From DAIMFL01 sp964372215 (GTDB lineage: Bacteria > Pseudomonadota > Alphaproteobacteria > Dongiales > Dongiaceae), in contig CAYJQC010000043.1 in the NCBI GenBank assembly GCA_964372215.1, positions 1 through 30,448 on the forward strand: a DNA stretch of 30,448 nucleotides, read 5' to 3'. Every line of letters begins with the position of its first letter. Position 1 is the stretch's first letter. The notes beneath the pieces are model-generated. The model did not search any database, had not been told where the DNA came from, and was given only the letters and a program-made list of their open reading frames with translations. Both the position numbers and the translations under genes were made by a program. Below, piece by piece: positions 1 to 7,830 of this stretch.

Positions 1-630
1 GTGCAGGACGATGGCGCCGAGGACGGCGGAGCCGGGGCCGAGCCTGCCGCCGCGAGCGGCGGGGCCGAAGGCGGCGCCGAGGAGCGGCGGCGGCGGCGGC
101 GCGGGCGGCGCGGCGGGCGGCGGCGGCGGCGCGGCGGTGAAGACGCCGGCGAGAGTCCGCAATCCGCGGCAACGGCGGCCGACGGCGGCGATCTGGAAGA
201 CGTCGACAACGGCGACGAGTTCGGAGTCGAGGACGTGGCCGCCGATCCGGGCGCGATGAACGAGGACGCCGCTGGCGCCGAAGGCGACGGCAGGCGCCGC
301 CGGCGCAGCCGGCGGCCGAGCGGAGCGAAGCGCCAGGAGTCGGCCGCGGCCGAGCGCCCCGACGCCGAGGTTCCGTCGGCGGAAGCCGCCGGCGAGGCGG
401 CGACCGCGCCGGAGCCCGCGGCGGCACAAGAGACAGTATGGCAGCCGATGCCGGCGGAACCGGTATCCGTGACCGCCGAGGCCCCGCGGGCCGCGGCGGA
501 CGAGCCGCGCAGCCCGCTCGCGGCCACCGCCGAGGTGGACGAGCCGGCCGACTCGCCGGCGCCGGCGCCCGCCCCCGAGGCGGCGCCGGCTGCGCCGCGG
601 CGCGGCTGGTGGCGTCGGCTCGCCCAGTAG
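1..630 (+). CDS. rne: Ribonuclease E, C-terminal end (partial)
   Basis: Only the 3' part of a gene running in from the left edge is present; the gtg at base 1 is not a demonstrated start. The 209 visible residues are a low-complexity, disordered tail: Ala/Glu/Asp/Pro-rich stretches alternate with dense arginine blocks (about residues 28-46 and 97-106), and it ends in the aromatic-basic tail RGWWRRLAQ. Arginine-rich RNA-binding patches in an acidic, proline-rich C-terminal half, closed by a short Trp/Arg tail, are typical of alphaproteobacterial RNase E/G, where this half binds RNA and scaffolds degradosome partners. The catalytic S1/RNase E domain lies outside the window, so the call rests on composition and the terminal motif. 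Another Arg/Ala-rich protein cannot be ruled out. A perfect hairpin follows the stop. Confidence 0.6.
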   Translation: MQDDGAEDGGAGAEPAAASGGAEGGAEERRRRRRGRRGGRRRRRGGEDAGESPQSAATAADGGDLEDVDNGDEFGVEDVAADPGAMNEDAAGAEGDGRRRRRSRRPSGAKRQESAAAERPDAEVPSAEAAGEAATAPEPAAAQETVWQPMPAEPVSVTAEAPRAAADEPRSPLAATAEVDEPADSPAPAPAPEAAPAAPRRGWWRRLAQ

Positions 631-670
631 CGGCGGACCGGAGCGGCAGACCCACCCCTGGAGCAGGATC

Positions 671-695
671 GCCTCGGATCGAATCGATCCGAGGC
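671..695 (+). terminator. Hairpin downstream of rne
   Basis: A perfect 11-bp inverted repeat (671-681 and 685-695) with a 3-base loop lies 40 bases after the rne stop codon. A second 12-base palindrome follows at 711-722. There is no clear T tract, so it may act as a transcript 3'-end stabiliser or a bidirectional block between the convergent rne and aminotransferase genes, not as a classic intrinsic terminator. Confidence 0.5.
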
Positions 696-744
696 GTGAA
701 TCCTGGTTCAGCTTCGCGAAGCCGCGCGTGATCTGCGGATCGCA

Positions 745-766
745 CTGTATCTGTATCTGTATCTGT
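745..766. repeat. Hexanucleotide microsatellite (CTGTAT)3CTGT
   Basis: Three perfect tandem copies of the hexamer CTGTAT plus a partial fourth copy lie in the short space between the convergent rne and aminotransferase 3' ends. It is non-coding on both strands as annotated. Confidence 0.85.
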
Positions 767-799
767 GCGCTCCGATCATGTTCCGGGTTCGAAGACCGG

Positions 800-1951
800 T
801 CAGCGGCGCCAGGCGGCAAGGCGCCGCACCGCTTCCTCCATGTCGGCGGTCGATCCGGCGAACGAAAAGCGCAGATGGCGATGGCCGCGCGCGGTGTCGA
901 AATCGGCACCGGGCGTCGCCGCGACCCCGGCTTCGGCCAGCATCCGGCTGCAGAACGCGTGGCTGTCGTTGGTCAGGCGGCTGACATCGGCGAACAGGTA
1001 GAAGGCGCCGTCGGGCGGCGTCAGCCGGTCGAATCCCGCGGCCGGCAGCCGTTCCAGCAGCAGCGCGCGATTCTCGGCATAGCGCCGGACATTGGCGTCG
1101 AGCTCGGCCATGCAGTCGAACACCGCCAGGGCGGCGTGCTGCGGCAGGGTCGGCGGCGAGATGAACAGGTTCTGCGCCAGGCTCTCGATCGGACGCAAGA
1201 GCTCGCGCGGTGCGATCATCCAGCCGAGCCGCCAACCGGTCATCGAGAAGTATTTCGAGAAACTGTTGATGACGATGGCGCCACCACCGAGCGCGGCGGC
1301 GCTCGCCGGCGGCACGCCATAGGTGATGCCGTGATAGATCTCGTCCGAGATCACCCGGATGCCGCGCGCCGCGCAGTGGCGGCACAGGCGTTCCAGCTCG
1401 TCGCTGCGCAGCATGGTGCCGGTCGGATTGGCCGGGCTGGCGACGATCAGCCCGTCGAGCCGCCCTTCCACCGCCTCGAGATGCTCGATCGTCGGCTGAT
1501 AGCGGGACTCCGGGCCGGTCGCCAGCTCGACCGGTTCGAGATCGAGGGCCAGCAGGATGTTGCGGTAGGCGGGGTAGCCGGGCGCGGCCAGCGCCACCCG
1601 GTCGCCGGCGTCGAAGGCGGCAAGGAAGCCGAGCAGGAAGGCGCCGGACGAGCCGGTGGTGACGACCACCTGCGCCGGATCCACCTCGACCCGGTAGAAG
1701 TCGCGGTAGTGGCGGGCGATCCGCCGGCGCAGCTCGGGCAGGCCGAGCGCCTCGGTGTAGCCGATCTGATGGGTGTCGAGGGCGCGCTTGGCGGCATCGA
1801 CCACGGCACGCGGCGCCGCCGTGCTCGGCTGGCCGATCTCCAGATGGATGACGCTGTCGCCGGCGGCCGCGCGGGCATTGGCCTCGCGCAGCATCTCCAG
1901 GGCGATGAAGGCGGGAATCGCGCCGCGGCGTGACGTCTTGAGCTCGGCCAC
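800..1951 (-). CDS. PLP-dependent aminotransferase, fold type I (AspC/AAT class I-II)
   Basis: A 383-residue pyridoxal-phosphate aminotransferase, full length for the class I/II family, probably cytoplasmic. Visible marks: an N-terminal segment with LEIGQPS, the substrate-loop region GYTEALGLPELR (about 64-75), TTGSSGAF (about 98-105, PLP phosphate contact), SPANPTGTM (about 172-180), SDEIYHGITY (about 202-211), and the Schiff-base lysine in INSFSKYFSMTGWRLGW (Lys233). The C-terminal Arg that binds substrate carboxylate is probably in LRFSFAG (about 360-366). The start is taken as GTG at 1951, 4 bases after the upstream gamma-glutamyltransferase stop; an in-frame GTG at 1966 is an alternative. 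The tight spacing implies co-transcription with the transferase, so amino acids released from gamma-glutamyl compounds may be its substrates (inference). Substrate specificity cannot be read from the sequence. Confidence 0.88.
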   Translation of the reverse strand: MAELKTSRRGAIPAFIALEMLREANARAAAGDSVIHLEIGQPSTAAPRAVVDAAKRALDTHQIGYTEALGLPELRRRIARHYRDFYRVEVDPAQVVVTTGSSGAFLLGFLAAFDAGDRVALAAPGYPAYRNILLALDLEPVELATGPESRYQPTIEHLEAVEGRLDGLIVASPANPTGTMLRSDELERLCRHCAARGIRVISDEIYHGITYGVPPASAAALGGGAIVINSFSKYFSMTGWRLGWMIAPRELLRPIESLAQNLFISPPTLPQHAALAVFDCMAELDANVRRYAENRALLLERLPAAGFDRLTPPDGAFYLFADVSRLTNDSHAFCSRMLAEAGVAATPGADFDTARGHRHLRFSFAGSTADMEEAVRRLAAWRR

Positions 1952-1955
1952 CGCG

Positions 1956-3626
1956 CTATTCCGGACTCGACAGCACGACGGCGAGGCCGTTCGAGCGGGG
2001 GTCGGCCGCCGCCTGGCAGCTTTCGGGATTGGACGGCAGGCCCAGCGGGCACCACACCGCCGCCAGCCGCCCCAGGATGCCGGCCTCGGCGGTCTGGTGG
2101 CCGCGCTCGGCCAGCCCTTCGAGCAGCGCGCTCGACACGCCCGCTTCGTAGAACACCACGTCGGGATTGCCGTTGTGGTGGATGCGCTTGGCCGCGACTG
2201 CCTGCTCCAGCGGCTGGTCGAGCGCCGCGACCCCGAGAAAGACCGAGGCCATGGCGGTCGCCGCGGTCGGCCCGCCGGACGCGGCCGCCGCATAGTAGAA
2301 ACCGCCGGTCGGCGCATTCGACATGATCATCGGCCCGAGCGCCGTCGCGCCGGCGCCTTCCGGGTTCGGCGCCGGCGCCAGGATGATGCCGGTGCCCGGC
2401 GCCACCCGGCCGCTGCCGAACAGGTCGTTCATGGTGACGTTGCAGGCGACCGCGCGGCCGCGCCGATCGACCGCGACGAAGCCGGTCGCCCAGGGATTCT
2501 CGGGCTGGCCGGTCGGCTGTGGATCGAACGCGCTGAGCGGCGTCGGGCTGCCGGCGCCGTAGTTCTCCATGGCCTGGCGCAGGTGGCTTTCGCCCAGCAG
2601 GGTCGCCGGCACTTCGCTGCTGCTGCCGTCGGGCTGCATCCAGCGTGCCTGTTCGGCAAATACCCGCTTCGACGCCTCGGCCAGCAGATGCGGCCGCTCG
2701 CTGGGCGACGCCGCTTCGAAGTCGCGCCCCTCGGTCAGCAGGCCGATGAGCTCCAGCTCGGTCAGGCCGCCCGCCGCCGGCGGTGGCGCCACGTGCAGGA
2801 TGTGGTCGCCGAACGGCAGCCCGACCGTCTCGCGAAAGCTCGGCAGGGTGTTGCGCAGCGCCTCGCTGGTCAACGGCGCGCCGATCGACTGCGCGGCGTC
2901 GGCGATGGTGGCCGCCAGCGCCCCGACATAGAGCGCACCGCCGCCCTGCTGGCGGATCAGGGCGATCACCGCCGCCAGGTTCACCTGGCGCAGGTTGTCG
3001 CCCTCGTCGAGCAGCGTGCCGTCCGGCTTGACGAAAACGGCCGCGAGCTCGGGATCGCCGCGCAGCCGGGCCTCCGAGGTGGCCGCCTCGCGCGCCAGGG
3101 CGCGGCTCATCGGGGTGCCGAAGCGCGCCAGGGTCTCCGGCGTGGCCAGGAGCTGTTCCCAGCGCAGCGCGCCATAGCGGGCGTGCAGCGCGGCCATGCC
3201 ACGGACATTGCCGGGCAAGGCGACCAGCCCGTCGGGGGCTGCCCGCGGCAGGAAGTCGAGCGCCTCGGTAGTGCGCGCCACCGGGTCGTGGATAACGCAC
3301 ACCCCGCCGCCGCCGAGCCCGGCCTCGGACGGCAGCGTGACCGCCAGGGTGAAGTACATCGCGACGGCGGCGTCGGCCGCGCTGCCGCCGGCGCTCAGGA
3401 CGTCGCGCCCGACCAGCACCGCCCGCGGCTCGTCGGCCACCACCGCGCCGGCAAAGCCCTCGACGCTGCCGATGATGCCGCTCGGCTGGTCGTCCGTGGC
3501 CTGGCACCCGGCGAGGCCCGCCGCGAGGCCGATGGCGGCCGCCAGAATTATCCACAGGTTGAGTTGACACCGGCCCGCGCCGTCGCCAGTTTCAGGAGCG
3601 CAACCGCGGACGAAAAAATTGCTCAA
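1956..3626 (-). CDS. Gamma-glutamyltransferase family lipoprotein
   Basis: A 556-residue member of the gamma-glutamyltransferase (Ntn-hydrolase) family, which normally cleaves gamma-glutamyl bonds of glutathione and related compounds in the periplasm. The N-terminus has a hydrophobic stretch ending in the lipobox LAGC (Cys41), so it is probably a lipoprotein. Family blocks seen: LSAGGSAADAAVAMYFTLAV, EAGLGGGGVCVIHD, and the region around the autoprocessing site, WATGFVAVDRRGRAVACNVT, followed by GSGRVAPGTGI. The usual nucleophile motif T-T-H-x-S is reduced to A-T-G-F here, so the assignment to a divergent subfamily is firm but activity is less so. The start is TTG at 3626 because GGAGGT lies 7 bases upstream (3634-3639), inside the divergent M48 gene. 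No ATG or GTG lies between it and the signal. It is followed closely by the aminotransferase gene. Confidence 0.85.
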   Translation of the reverse strand: MSNFFVRGCAPETGDGAGRCQLNLWIILAAAIGLAAGLAGCQATDDQPSGIIGSVEGFAGAVVADEPRAVLVGRDVLSAGGSAADAAVAMYFTLAVTLPSEAGLGGGGVCVIHDPVARTTEALDFLPRAAPDGLVALPGNVRGMAALHARYGALRWEQLLATPETLARFGTPMSRALAREAATSEARLRGDPELAAVFVKPDGTLLDEGDNLRQVNLAAVIALIRQQGGGALYVGALAATIADAAQSIGAPLTSEALRNTLPSFRETVGLPFGDHILHVAPPPAAGGLTELELIGLLTEGRDFEAASPSERPHLLAEASKRVFAEQARWMQPDGSSSEVPATLLGESHLRQAMENYGAGSPTPLSAFDPQPTGQPENPWATGFVAVDRRGRAVACNVTMNDLFGSGRVAPGTGIILAPAPNPEGAGATALGPMIMSNAPTGGFYYAAAASGGPTAATAMASVFLGVAALDQPLEQAVAAKRIHHNGNPDVVFYEAGVSSALLEGLAERGHQTAEAGILGRLAAVWCPLGLPSNPESCQAAADPRSNGLAVVLSSPE

Positions 3627-4962
3627 ACGTCTGACCTCCCTCGCCATCGCCGTCAGCCTGGCCCTCTCGGCGACGCCCCCCGCCGTCGCGCAGAGCCGCC
3701 TGCCCGGCCTGATCCGCGACGCGGAGGTGGAAGGTATCATCCGGTCCTATGCCACGCCACTGTTCGAGGCCGCCGGACTCGACGCGGATTCGGTGCGCAT
3801 CTATCTCGTGAACGACGACACGCTCAATGCCTTCGTGGCCGGCGGCATGAACCTGTTCATCAACACCGGTCTGCTGATGGAGGCGGAGAGCGCGAACCAG
3901 ATCATCGGGGTGATCGCCCATGAAACCGGCCACATCGCCGGCGGCCATCTGGCGCGCACCCAGGAAGCGCTGCGCAACGCGTCGACCGAAGCGATCATCG
4001 CCTTCGTGCTCGGCATCGCGGCGGTGGCTGCCGGGCAGGGCCAGGCCGGCACCGCCATCATCGGCGGCGGCACGGCGATCGCCCAGGCCGATCTGCTGAA
4101 GTACAGCCGCACCCAGGAATCCGCGGCCGACCACGCCGGCGTGTCGTATCTCGATGCCACCGGCCAGTCTTCCCGCGGCCTGCTCGATTTCTTCGACATT
4201 CTGGGCAATCAGGAACTGCTGCTGAGCAGCCAGCAGAGCCCGTACGTGCGGACCCATCCGATGACCAACGAGCGGATGGATTTCGTCCGCCACCATGTCG
4301 AGTCGTCGCCCTATTCCGACGCACCCGAGCCGCAAGCGTTCGACGACGGCTTCGCGCGCATGCATGCGAAGCTGGTCGGCTTCCTGCGACCGCTGAACCG
4401 CGTGCTGCAGGATTATCCGGAGACCGACGACAGCCTGGCCGGCCGCTACGCGCGCGCCATCGGCTATTACCGCGCCGGCAATCTCGCCAAGGCGCTGCCG
4501 CTGATCGACGGGCTGATCGCCGAGCACCCGGACGACCCGTTCTTCCAGGAGCTCAAGGGCCAGATCCTGATGGAGAACGGCCGCGGCCGCGAGGCCCTGC
4601 CCTACTACCAGGCGTCGGTCCGGATGGCGCCGCACGAGCCGCTGCTGCGGCAGGGTCTGGCCCAGGTGCAGCTCGACACCGAGGACCCCGCGCTCAACAG
4701 GGACGCCCTGGCGAATCTCGAGGAAGTGACCCGAATCGAGCTGAACAATTCCGCCGCCTGGCGACTGCTGTCGATCGCCTATGGCCGCGACGGCCAGTTG
4801 CCGATGGCGGCGCTGGCCCTGGCCGAAGCGGCGCTGGCGCGCGGCAACAAGCCGGAGGCCCGGGCCCAGGCCAGCCGCGCCCTGCAACAGCTGCCCGAGG
4901 GCTCGCCGGCCTGGCTGCGCGCCCAGGACATCGAGAACGCCGCGGCGCGCGTCGACAACTGA
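3619..4962 (+). CDS. M48 family metalloprotease with TPR repeats (BepA-like)
   Basis: A 447-residue periplasmic zinc protease related to BepA/YfgC, which in E. coli works in outer-membrane protein assembly and quality control. Residues 1-25 form a signal peptide (KR, hydrophobic core, PAVAQS). Zinc ligands are in HETGH (101-105) and the downstream Glu in QESAADHAG (Glu167). The usual HxMTxxR region is visible as THPMTNER. From about 265 to 440 there are helical TPR-like repeats. The start is uncertain: TTG at 3619 lacks a well-placed ribosome-binding site, whereas an in-frame ACG at 3610 would give TKKLLKRLTS and lies 11 bases after AGGAG (3594-3598). An ATG changed to ACG, or a true ACG start, is possible. 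The neighbouring DsbA-like gene also encodes a periplasmic folding factor. Confidence 0.9.
   Translation: MLKRLTSLAIAVSLALSATPPAVAQSRLPGLIRDAEVEGIIRSYATPLFEAAGLDADSVRIYLVNDDTLNAFVAGGMNLFINTGLLMEAESANQIIGVIAHETGHIAGGHLARTQEALRNASTEAIIAFVLGIAAVAAGQGQAGTAIIGGGTAIAQADLLKYSRTQESAADHAGVSYLDATGQSSRGLLDFFDILGNQELLLSSQQSPYVRTHPMTNERMDFVRHHVESSPYSDAPEPQAFDDGFARMHAKLVGFLRPLNRVLQDYPETDDSLAGRYARAIGYYRAGNLAKALPLIDGLIAEHPDDPFFQELKGQILMENGRGREALPYYQASVRMAPHEPLLRQGLAQVQLDTEDPALNRDALANLEEVTRIELNNSAAWRLLSIAYGRDGQLPMAALALAEAALARGNKPEARAQASRALQQLPEGSPAWLRAQDIENAAARVDN
3634..3639 (-). promoter_or_regulatory. Shine-Dalgarno deciding the TTG start of the gamma-glutamyltransferase
   Basis: GGAGGT on the minus strand is 7 bases before TTG at 3626. 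It sits inside the signal-peptide codons of the divergent M48 protease, so the two 5' ends overlap. Confidence 0.7.
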
Positions 4963-4982
4963 GCCGGACCGCCGGCGACCGA

Positions 4983-5444
4983 CTACAGCCGGAATGCCTG
5001 TCTTATCAGCTCGGCGCACGCGATCGGCGTGGCGCGGCTGGTGTCGATCTCCAGATCATAGGTCACGCCCCGGTGGACGCGGTCGTACTGCCAGCGCGCC
5101 AATCCGATCGACCGGTCGCCGCGCTGGCGCTCGCGGTCCTCGAGCACGGCGAGCGGAGCGAACACGCCGACCCAGCGCACCCGGTAGAGCGCGAGCAGCG
5201 CCGCGTACTCGGCGGCGGCGCCGTCGAGCAGCACGTCGTCGACGATCAGGTTGTTGCCTTGCGCGGCCAGGGCGGCGATGGCGTGGCGCATGCCACGGAA
5301 GGCGCGCGCCGCGGCCGGCCCCTCGCGGATGACCACCGCCGGCTTGCCGTCGACCTGCACGGTTTCGAAGACGAGCCCGTCGGGATGGCCGAAACTGGCC
5401 TCGGGCAGCTCCAGCCCGGTCGGATCGCGCTCGGCGCATGACAT
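4983..5444 (-). pseudogene. Chloramphenicol phosphotransferase-like protein, N-terminally truncated
   Basis: The 153-residue frame matches from memory the C-terminal two thirds of the chloramphenicol phosphotransferase-like (CPT) P-loop kinase family: GPAAARAFRGMRHAIAALAAQGNNLIVDDVLLDG, then VGVFAPLAVLEDRERQRGDRSIG, then YDRVHRGVTYDLEIDTS. The N-terminal part of the family, about 40-50 residues with the GxxSSGKS ATP-binding loop, is absent. The roughly 100 bases between the apparent ATG at 5444 and dsbA contain no P-loop in any minus-strand frame. So this is either a decayed gene that lost its 5' end, or a P-loop-less homologue without kinase activity. I favour decay. It lies between two plus-strand periplasmic genes and has no obvious partner. 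Confidence 0.6.
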
Positions 5445-5546
5445 TTGCGTGAGCGGCCCGCCGGGTGGACCGGCTTTTGATTGCCCCTGCCCCCTGCGCT
5501 CGGCGATGATGGCGGCCTGATGCCGCAGCCGAGGTGACCCGCCGCC

Positions 5547-6338
5547 ATGCCCGCTCCGCTCCGCCGCCTGTCGTTCCTGGTCCTGCCGTTGCTGCTGGCG
5601 CTCGGGATCGCCGGATTCGGCATCGACCATGCCCTCGAGCGGCTCGACCCGGTGCAACCGGCATGGGCCGAGGACACCGCCGCGGACGATCAGGCGGCGT
5701 TCGAGGCCCGGGTCAGGGCCTATCTGCTCGAACACCCCGAGGTGATCGTCGAGGCGCTGCAGGAACTCGACAAGCGCCAGAAGCTGGCCGCCGATCTGCG
5801 CCAGCAGCAGGCGATCACGGCGCAGCGCGACCGGCTGACCGCCGATCCCGACGATCCCGTGGCCGGCAACCCCGAGGGCGGCGTGACCGTGGTCGAGTTC
5901 TTCGACTACCGCTGCCCGTACTGCAAGTCGGTGGCCCAGGACATGATCGACACGCTGCAGGCCGAGGGCGACGTGCGCGTGGTGTTCAAGGAGTACCCGA
6001 TCCTCGGTCCGGACTCGGTGTTCGCGGCGCGGGCGGCGCTGGCCGCCAATCGCCAGGGCAAGTACCTGCCGTTCCACGCGGCGCTGATGAGCCACAAGGG
6101 CGCGCTCGACGGCGCGGCGGTTCTGGCCGTGGCCGCCGGTGTCGGCATCGACACCGACCTGCTGGAGGCCGACATGGAGCTGCCCGAGGTCGCCGCCATC
6201 ATCGACCGCAACATGGCGCTGGGCGCGGCGCTGCAGATCGGCGGCACGCCGGCCTTCGTGGTCGGCGACACGCTGGTGCCGGGCGCCGTCGACATGAACA
6301 CCTTGCGCGAGCTGGTCGCCAAGGCGCGCAACGGCTGA
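5547..6338 (+). CDS. DsbA family thiol-disulfide oxidoreductase
   Basis: A 263-residue exported thioredoxin-fold protein. Residues 1-41 hold a hydrophobic signal or anchor (LVLPLLLALGIAGFGI, then AWAED). A helical segment (about 45-95) precedes the thioredoxin fold, as in ScsC/BdbD-like DsbA proteins. The redox motif is CPYC (123-126) in EFFDYRCPYC, and the cis-proline loop is GGTPAF (Pro235). The protein should make, shuffle or reduce disulfides in periplasmic proteins. The redox direction cannot be settled from sequence, although the CPYC and N-terminal extension fit the Com1/ScsC type. The ATG at 5547 has GAGGTGA 9 bases upstream. It lies downstream of the M48 protease with the inverted CPT remnant between them. 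Confidence 0.9.
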   Translation: MPAPLRRLSFLVLPLLLALGIAGFGIDHALERLDPVQPAWAEDTAADDQAAFEARVRAYLLEHPEVIVEALQELDKRQKLAADLRQQQAITAQRDRLTADPDDPVAGNPEGGVTVVEFFDYRCPYCKSVAQDMIDTLQAEGDVRVVFKEYPILGPDSVFAARAALAANRQGKYLPFHAALMSHKGALDGAAVLAVAAGVGIDTDLLEADMELPEVAAIIDRNMALGAALQIGGTPAFVVGDTLVPGAVDMNTLRELVAKARNG

Positions 6339-6434
6339 ATCCGAGGGGCCCGCCGAGCGCCCGGCCGCAACAGGACCGGTGACCGCGACCGGAAATCCAC
6401 GCTAACCTCCGCCGGCGTCACAGGAGAGGGAACC

Positions 6435-7193
6435 ATGGATCTCAAGAACAAGGTCGCGATCGTCACCGGCAGTTCGCGCGGCATCGGGCGCGCCATCGCG
6501 CTGCGCTTCGCGCGCGACGGCGCCAAGGTCACGGTCAACTGCGTCTCCACCACCGACAAGGCGAACGCCGTCGCCGACGAGATTCGCAAGGCCGGCGGCG
6601 AGGCGATCGTGGTGCAGGCCGACGTGTCGAAGCGCGCCGAGGCCGAGCGGCTGATCGCCGAGACCATCAAGGCGTTCGGCAAGGTCGACATCCTCGTGAG
6701 CAACGCCGGCGTGGTCATCGATCGGCCCTTCGTCGAAAGCACCGACGAGGATTGGACCCGGGCGATCGAGTCGAACCTGCACGGCTTCTTCAACGTGACC
6801 CGCGCGGTGCTGCCGCACATGATCGAGCGCCGCCATGGCCGCGTCATCGCGACCGGCTCCTGCATCACCGAGATCGCCGATTTCGGCGGCAACAAGTACT
6901 CGGTCTGCACCGCATCCAAGGGCGGCATCACCGCGATGATGCGCCCGATCGCCGCCGAGGTGGCGCGCCAGGGCGTCACCGTGAACGCGGTGTCGCCGGG
7001 CTACATCGCCACCGAGATGCTGGGCGAGATCGACGCCGCCGGACTCGAGGCGGCGCTCGGGCTGGTGCCGATGCGGCGCTACGGCAAGCCGGAGGAGATC
7101 GCCGCGGCGATGGCTTTCCTCGCCTCCGACGATGCCGCCTACATCACCGGCCAGGTGATCCGGGTCAATGGCGGCATGTCGATGGGCGGGTAG
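6435..7193 (+). CDS. SDR family oxidoreductase (FabG-like), catalytic Tyr position altered
   Basis: A 252-residue classical short-chain dehydrogenase/reductase. It has the NAD(P)-binding TGSSRGIG (11-18), ADVS (62-65), NAG (90-92), Asn114 and Ser142, and ends in ITGQVIRVNGGMSMGG, typical of FabG-like 3-oxoacyl-ACP reductases and related alcohol/sugar dehydrogenases. The catalytic signature is unusual: the segment reads KYSVCTASKGG, so the residue four before the catalytic Lys162 is Cys158, where YxxxK enzymes have Tyr. The only nearby Tyr (155) is seven before the lysine. A single TAC to TGC change would explain it. ATG at 6435 is preceded by AGGAG. Gaps on both sides suggest a single-gene unit. 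The substrate is unknown, and reduced or altered activity is possible. Confidence 0.9.
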   Translation: MDLKNKVAIVTGSSRGIGRAIALRFARDGAKVTVNCVSTTDKANAVADEIRKAGGEAIVVQADVSKRAEAERLIAETIKAFGKVDILVSNAGVVIDRPFVESTDEDWTRAIESNLHGFFNVTRAVLPHMIERRHGRVIATGSCITEIADFGGNKYSVCTASKGGITAMMRPIAAEVARQGVTVNAVSPGYIATEMLGEIDAAGLEAALGLVPMRRYGKPEEIAAAMAFLASDDAAYITGQVIRVNGGMSMGG

Positions 7194-7371
7194 CGCCGGA
7201 TCGGATCCCGCCGCCGGCCCCGGCCCGGCCGCTGCCGGCCGCCGCGGACCCGGACAATCGCCGCTGTATATCAATGAGTTGGCGAGATGGGGTGGCCCGA
7301 GTTGCGCGGCCGGCGGCCATACGATAAACCGGGGGCCGTCCCGGCCCCTGCCCGCATTGCGAGTCGTCGCC

Positions 7372-7830
7372 TTGGCCAGCGCCCCGAAGATCCTCGTCGC
7401 CAACGGTCCCAATCTGAACCTGCTCGGCGAGCGCGAGCCGGCGGTGTATGGCCGTGCGACCCTGGCCGACATCGAGAATTCCTGCCGCCGGCGCGCCAAG
7501 ACCCTCAGCCTGGCCATCGACTTCCGCCAGTCGAACCACGAGGGCGAGATCGTCACCTGGATCCAGGAGGCGAGGGCCGGCCATGCCGCCATCGTCATCA
7601 ATGCCGGCGCCTACAGCCACACCTCGATCGCCATCCTGGACGCGCTCCAGGCCTTCGGCGGCCCGATCATCGAGGTGCATCTGTCGAACATCTTCCGGCG
7701 CGAGCGCTTCCGCCACCACTCGCATGTCAGCGCGGCGGCGCGCGGGGTGATCTGCGGGCTGGGACCCACCGGCTATCTGCTGGCGCTCGAGGCGCTGGCC
7801 GAGTTGCTCGAAACCGTGAAAGAGGCGTGA
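7372..7830 (+). CDS. aroQ: 3-dehydroquinate dehydratase, type II
   Basis: A 152-residue type II dehydroquinase, the usual length, converting 3-dehydroquinate to 3-dehydroshikimate in the shikimate pathway (a cytoplasmic dodecamer in the family). Motifs: GPNLNLLGERE with the catalytic Tyr in VYG (Tyr26), NAGAYSHTS (78-86; usually NPGAYTHTS), EVHLSNIFRRERFRHHS with the general-acid His103, and GLGPTGYLLAL. TTG at 7372 fits the usual N-terminus; an in-frame TTG at 7357 is the alternative, and neither has a strong ribosome-binding site. The stop codon overlaps the accB start (TGATG), so aroQ, accB and probably accC are translated from one message, an arrangement common in proteobacteria. Confidence 0.93.
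   Translation: MASAPKILVANGPNLNLLGEREPAVYGRATLADIENSCRRRAKTLSLAIDFRQSNHEGEIVTWIQEARAGHAAIVINAGAYSHTSIAILDALQAFGGPIIEVHLSNIFRRERFRHHSHVSAAARGVICGLGPTGYLLALEALAELLETVKEA

Noticed and set aside
728..3923. Long plus-strand frames opposite the aminotransferase and gamma-glutamyltransferase genes
   Set aside because: No domain resemblance, and the minus-strand frames carry intact family motifs.
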